Source: Pluralibacter sp. (GTDB lineage Bacteria > Pseudomonadota > Gammaproteobacteria > Enterobacterales > Enterobacteriaceae). Taken from it: a stretch of DNA of 48,989 nt. Positions 46,285-48,989 of this stretch are shown here, in pieces. Both the position numbers and the translations under genes were made by a program. The notes below the pieces were generated by a model. The model made no database searches and was not told the DNA's origin. It saw nothing but the letters and a program-made list of their open reading frames with translations. Numbering within the stretch: position 1 is the first letter of the stretch; each line of letters starts with the position of its first letter. The stretch spans positions 1 through 48,989 of the forward strand of contig NZ_JAFAGS010000025.1 in NCBI RefSeq assembly GCF_019237635.1. The letters run 5' to 3'.

Positions 46285-47181
46285 ATGGCAAACCTCTACG
46301 ATCTTAAAAAGTTCGACCTCAATCTGCTGGTCATCTTCGAATGCATTTATCAGCATCTGAGCATCAGCAAGGCCGCCGAAACGCTGTTTATCACCCCCTC
46401 CGCCGTCAGCCAGTCGCTGCAACGCCTGCGCACGCAGCTTAACGATCCGCTGTTTATTCGTGCCGGGAAAGGGATTACCCCCACCACCGTGGCGGTCAAC
46501 CTTCATCATCATCTGGATAACAATCTCAACCAGATTGAACAGACCCTGTACATGATGAGCCGCACCGATATGACCAAGAAATTTATCGTCTATGCGCCGC
46601 AGCTGCTTATCATTGAACAAGTAAAACAACTTTTCCTGTCTCTGGAACAGGACCGGAATTTAATTATCGAACACTATGACATGATCATGTCCGAACAGGG
46701 CGCTGAGGAATTGCTGAGTTATCGCAAGGCCGATCTGGTTATTACCACCGCTCCCGCAACAAGCCGCTCGGTCATTTGCCAGCCGTTACAATCCTTCAAA
46801 ATTGTGATGGTCTGCAGTCGTCACCATCCACGGCTACATGATGAAATAACGCTTGAAAGCTTATTGCAAGAAAACATGGTGTCTTATATTGCTGAAGATC
46901 CGATGATTAAATCAATACAGCAGGACAGTCAGCGCCTCTTCCATGAGCGGAAAATCTCTTTTTGCAGCAATTCAGTTTATGCACTGATGAATATGGTTAG
47001 CAGTAGTGAGCTAGTTGGTTTTGTTCCCGACCTGATTTATAACTATTTCAAAGATTTCCTGCAACTTAAGTCCGTGACATCTCCGGTGGAACTTCCTGAA
47101 ATGACCTTATATATGATTTATAACCGTTCATCCCTCAATAACTCTAGCTTTATGGATTTTATTTCACGAATATCTGCATAA
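46285..47181 (+). CDS. ybdO: YbdO, LysR-family transcriptional regulator
   Basis: LysR-type regulator of 298 residues (E. coli 300). The N-terminal HTH reads KFDLNLLVIFECIYQHLSIS (20 residues) then KAAETLFITPSAVSQSLQRL (20 residues); the effector domain is diverged. It is a relative of YbeF in this same window, sharing the DLNLL, TPSA and SQS patterns. The second half of the gene is more AT-rich than the first. The effector is unknown. Confidence 0.93.
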   Translation: MANLYDLKKFDLNLLVIFECIYQHLSISKAAETLFITPSAVSQSLQRLRTQLNDPLFIRAGKGITPTTVAVNLHHHLDNNLNQIEQTLYMMSRTDMTKKFIVYAPQLLIIEQVKQLFLSLEQDRNLIIEHYDMIMSEQGAEELLSYRKADLVITTAPATSRSVICQPLQSFKIVMVCSRHHPRLHDEITLESLLQENMVSYIAEDPMIKSIQQDSQRLFHERKISFCSNSVYALMNMVSSSELVGFVPDLIYNYFKDFLQLKSVTSPVELPEMTLYMIYNRSSLNNSSFMDFISRISA

Positions 47182-47351
47182 GTTTTATTGATATACAAAA
47201 CTAAGATTATTCACAAGAACATTCATTTTTTACATGATTTTACACTGAAACATTAGCATGGTTGATGAATAAATAAATTCATTTACTCGCTGATGTTTTT
47301 TATATATTTTTTTAACGTATATATTATGTTAGCCAACCAGGGATTGTTGCC

Positions 47352-48575
47352 ATGTCAGTGTTCAAATACCCACTCGACGTTTCCGTAAAGGACGCGGGCG
47401 AGGAGCGTATTACGTGGGCGCTTAGCAATTTCGATAACGTCTGTGTCTCCTTTTCCGGTGGAAAAGACTCCACCGTAATGCTGCATTTAACCGGACAGCT
47501 CGCCAGAAAACTTGGTAAAACCTTCAGCGTTTTATTCATCGACTGGGAAGCGCAATTCAGCAGCACCATTCAGCATTGCCAGAGAATGCGCGAACAGTAT
47601 CAGGATGTTATCGAGACTTTTTACTGGGTGGCCCTGCCGCTCACCACACCCAATGCGCTGACCCAATTTACGCCGGAATGGCAGTGCTGGGCGCCGGGCG
47701 TACAGTGGGTGCGCCAGCCGCCCGATGACGCCATCACCGACCCGGCGTTTTTCTCATTTTATCGCCCGGGCATGACGTTCGAAACCTTCGTGCGCGACTT
47801 TGCCGAGTGGTTTTCGCAAAAACGACCGGCGGTTGTGCTGGTGGGTATTCGCGCCGATGAATCCTATACCCGCTTTCTGGCTGTGGCTTCACAACGCAAG
47901 CAGCGCTTTGCCGACGACAAACCGTGGACCAGCATGTCCCCCGGCGGCCATGCCTGGTACGTTTACCCCATTTATGACTGGAAAACAGCCGATATCTGGA
48001 CGTGGTTCGCCCGCACGCAGCACTGCTACAACCCGCTTTACAATCTGATGTACCAGGCGGGCGTACCGCTGCGCTATATGCGCATCTGCGAACCGTTTGG
48101 CCCGGAACAGCGTCAGGGACTGTGGCTTTACCATGTGCTGGAGCCGGAACGCTGGGCGGCGATGTGCGAGAGGGTCAGCGGCGTGCACTGCGGCGGCGTT
48201 TACGCCGGGCATGACAATCAGTTTTACGGCCATCGAAAGCTTGAAAAACCGGAACAGCACAGCTGGAAAAGCTATGCCATGTTCCTGCTCGATACCATGC
48301 CGCCCTCCACCGCAGAGCATTACCGCAACAAAATTGCCGTCTATCTGCACTGGTACCAGAAAAAGGGCATGGATGATATTCCGGACAGCCAGCACGGCGA
48401 CACAGGGTCGAAGGATATTCCCTCCTGGCGCAGGGTCTGCAAAGTCTTATTAAATAACGATTACTGGTGTCGAATGCTCTCTTTCAGCCCGACCAAGACC
48501 GGTAATTATCAGCGCTACCGCGAACGTATGAATCAAAAGCGCCAACAGTGGGGAATCTTATGCAACACGCAATAA
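47352..48575 (+). CDS. ybdN: YbdN, PAPS-reductase-like PP-loop protein
   Basis: ATP-pyrophosphatase fold protein related to phosphoadenosine-phosphosulfate reductase, 407 residues (E. coli 406). The PP-loop SFSGGKDSTVML is near residue 34. A DUF3440 region fills the C-terminal half (YRNKIAVYLHWYQKKGMDDI, 20 residues). Homologue of IbrA, which with IbrB activates eib genes in some E. coli. Its last 16 bases overlap ybdM, so the two are coupled. Chemistry not established. Confidence 0.92.
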   Translation: MSVFKYPLDVSVKDAGEERITWALSNFDNVCVSFSGGKDSTVMLHLTGQLARKLGKTFSVLFIDWEAQFSSTIQHCQRMREQYQDVIETFYWVALPLTTPNALTQFTPEWQCWAPGVQWVRQPPDDAITDPAFFSFYRPGMTFETFVRDFAEWFSQKRPAVVLVGIRADESYTRFLAVASQRKQRFADDKPWTSMSPGGHAWYVYPIYDWKTADIWTWFARTQHCYNPLYNLMYQAGVPLRYMRICEPFGPEQRQGLWLYHVLEPERWAAMCERVSGVHCGGVYAGHDNQFYGHRKLEKPEQHSWKSYAMFLLDTMPPSTAEHYRNKIAVYLHWYQKKGMDDIPDSQHGDTGSKDIPSWRRVCKVLLNNDYWCRMLSFSPTKTGNYQRYRERMNQKRQQWGILCNTQ

Positions 48576-48989
48576 TTGAACAGATTGGCCAGCTTCTGGC
48601 GTCGCTTCCCGAAGACGAGCGTATTGAGGCGATTAATCAAATTCGCCAGGCCGTTCATGCGCACAGCCCGTTCAAAGAGAACCCGGTCGATTGCGTGTTG
48701 TGGGTCAGACACGAAGAGGTCATCCCGAACCGTTATAACCCAAACAACGTGGCGCCGCCGGAGAAAAGGCTGCTGCAAAAGTCGCTGGAGGCCGACGGTT
48801 TCACCCAGCCGGTGGTGGTCTTCCGGCAAAAAGATCATTACGAAATCGTCGACGGTTTTCATCGCCACGCGCTGGCGAAATCCAAAGCGACGCTTAAGCG
48901 CCAGCTTAAAGGCTATGTTCCGGTAAGCTGCCTGTCAGCACAATCCTCAGAAACCAGCGGACGTATGGCCTCAACCATCCGCCATAACC
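48560..48989 (+). CDS. ybdM: YbdM, ParB/Srx-domain protein (cut by window edge)
   Basis: The first 143 codons of an expected roughly 209. A ParB/sulfiredoxin-like domain is visible in WVRHEEVIPNRYNPNNVAPP (20 residues) and VVVFRQKDHYEIVDGFHRHA (20 residues); the DGFHR motif is the nucleotide-binding signature of this fold. Homologue of IbrB. ATG at 48560 lies inside the end of ybdN. The frame runs open to the window edge. Confidence 0.9.
   Translation, partial: MQHAIIEQIGQLLASLPEDERIEAINQIRQAVHAHSPFKENPVDCVLWVRHEEVIPNRYNPNNVAPPEKRLLQKSLEADGFTQPVVVFRQKDHYEIVDGFHRHALAKSKATLKRQLKGYVPVSCLSAQSSETSGRMASTIRHN

Overview
The window is a chromosomal segment from a member of the Enterobacteriaceae. Nearly every gene is a full-length, closely recognisable relative of an Escherichia coli gene, and the order follows the E. 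coli K-12 region from ubiF to ybdM, read in the opposite map direction. I cannot name the genus; something near Citrobacter, Enterobacter, Klebsiella or Salmonella fits. I saw no tRNA, rRNA, insertion sequence or CRISPR array, and no frameshifted gene.

Layout. 1-6.6 kb: ubiF (cut by the left edge, minus strand), then miaB, ybeZ, ybeY, ybeX and lnt (tRNA and rRNA maturation, lipoprotein acylation). 6.6-10.1 kb: the glutamate/aspartate ABC transporter gltIJKL with a clear sigma-54 promoter, a candidate NtrC site, a GcvB-type CA-rich site and the SroC RNA in the gltI-gltJ gap. 10.3-16.9 kb: ybeL, then leuS-lptE-holA-nadD and rsfS-rlmH. 16.9-22.7 kb: the cell-elongation genes mrdA, mrdB, rlpA, dacA and then ybeD. 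22.8-25.9 kb: lipoate genes lipB and lipA flanking the LysR gene ybeF. 26-28.6 kb: tatE, ybeM, crcB, cspE, pagP.

29-33.3 kb is an anaerobic C4-dicarboxylate/citrate section: dcuC, then citC directly followed by citT. The citrate lyase genes citDEFXG and the dpiBA two-component genes found here in E. coli are absent. 33.4-41.6 kb: rna, followed by a complete fry/ypd block (fryB, fryC, ypdF, ypdE, fryA, convergent ypdC), which in E. coli K-12 lies elsewhere, near glk. It encodes a fructose-type PTS with its own HPr-EI-EIIA fusion plus two aminopeptidases.

41.7-49 kb: rnk, uspG, the peroxide reductase pair ahpC-ahpF (minus strand), a dsbG that lacks the N-terminal dimerisation domain, ybdO, ybdN and ybdM (cut by the right edge). 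Between ahpC and dsbG lies a compact stretch of six adjacent perfect hairpins. The outermost is a good minus-strand intrinsic terminator, so a small RNA may be made there.

The points most worth following are the hairpin-rich ahpC-dsbG interval, the domain-deleted DsbG, the reduced cit locus, the relocated fry/ypd block, terminator-like hairpins placed between promoter and start codon at ybeD, cspE and rnk, and the sigma-54/NtrC arrangement ahead of gltI. Product assignments rest on recognising protein sequences from memory; no database search was run.
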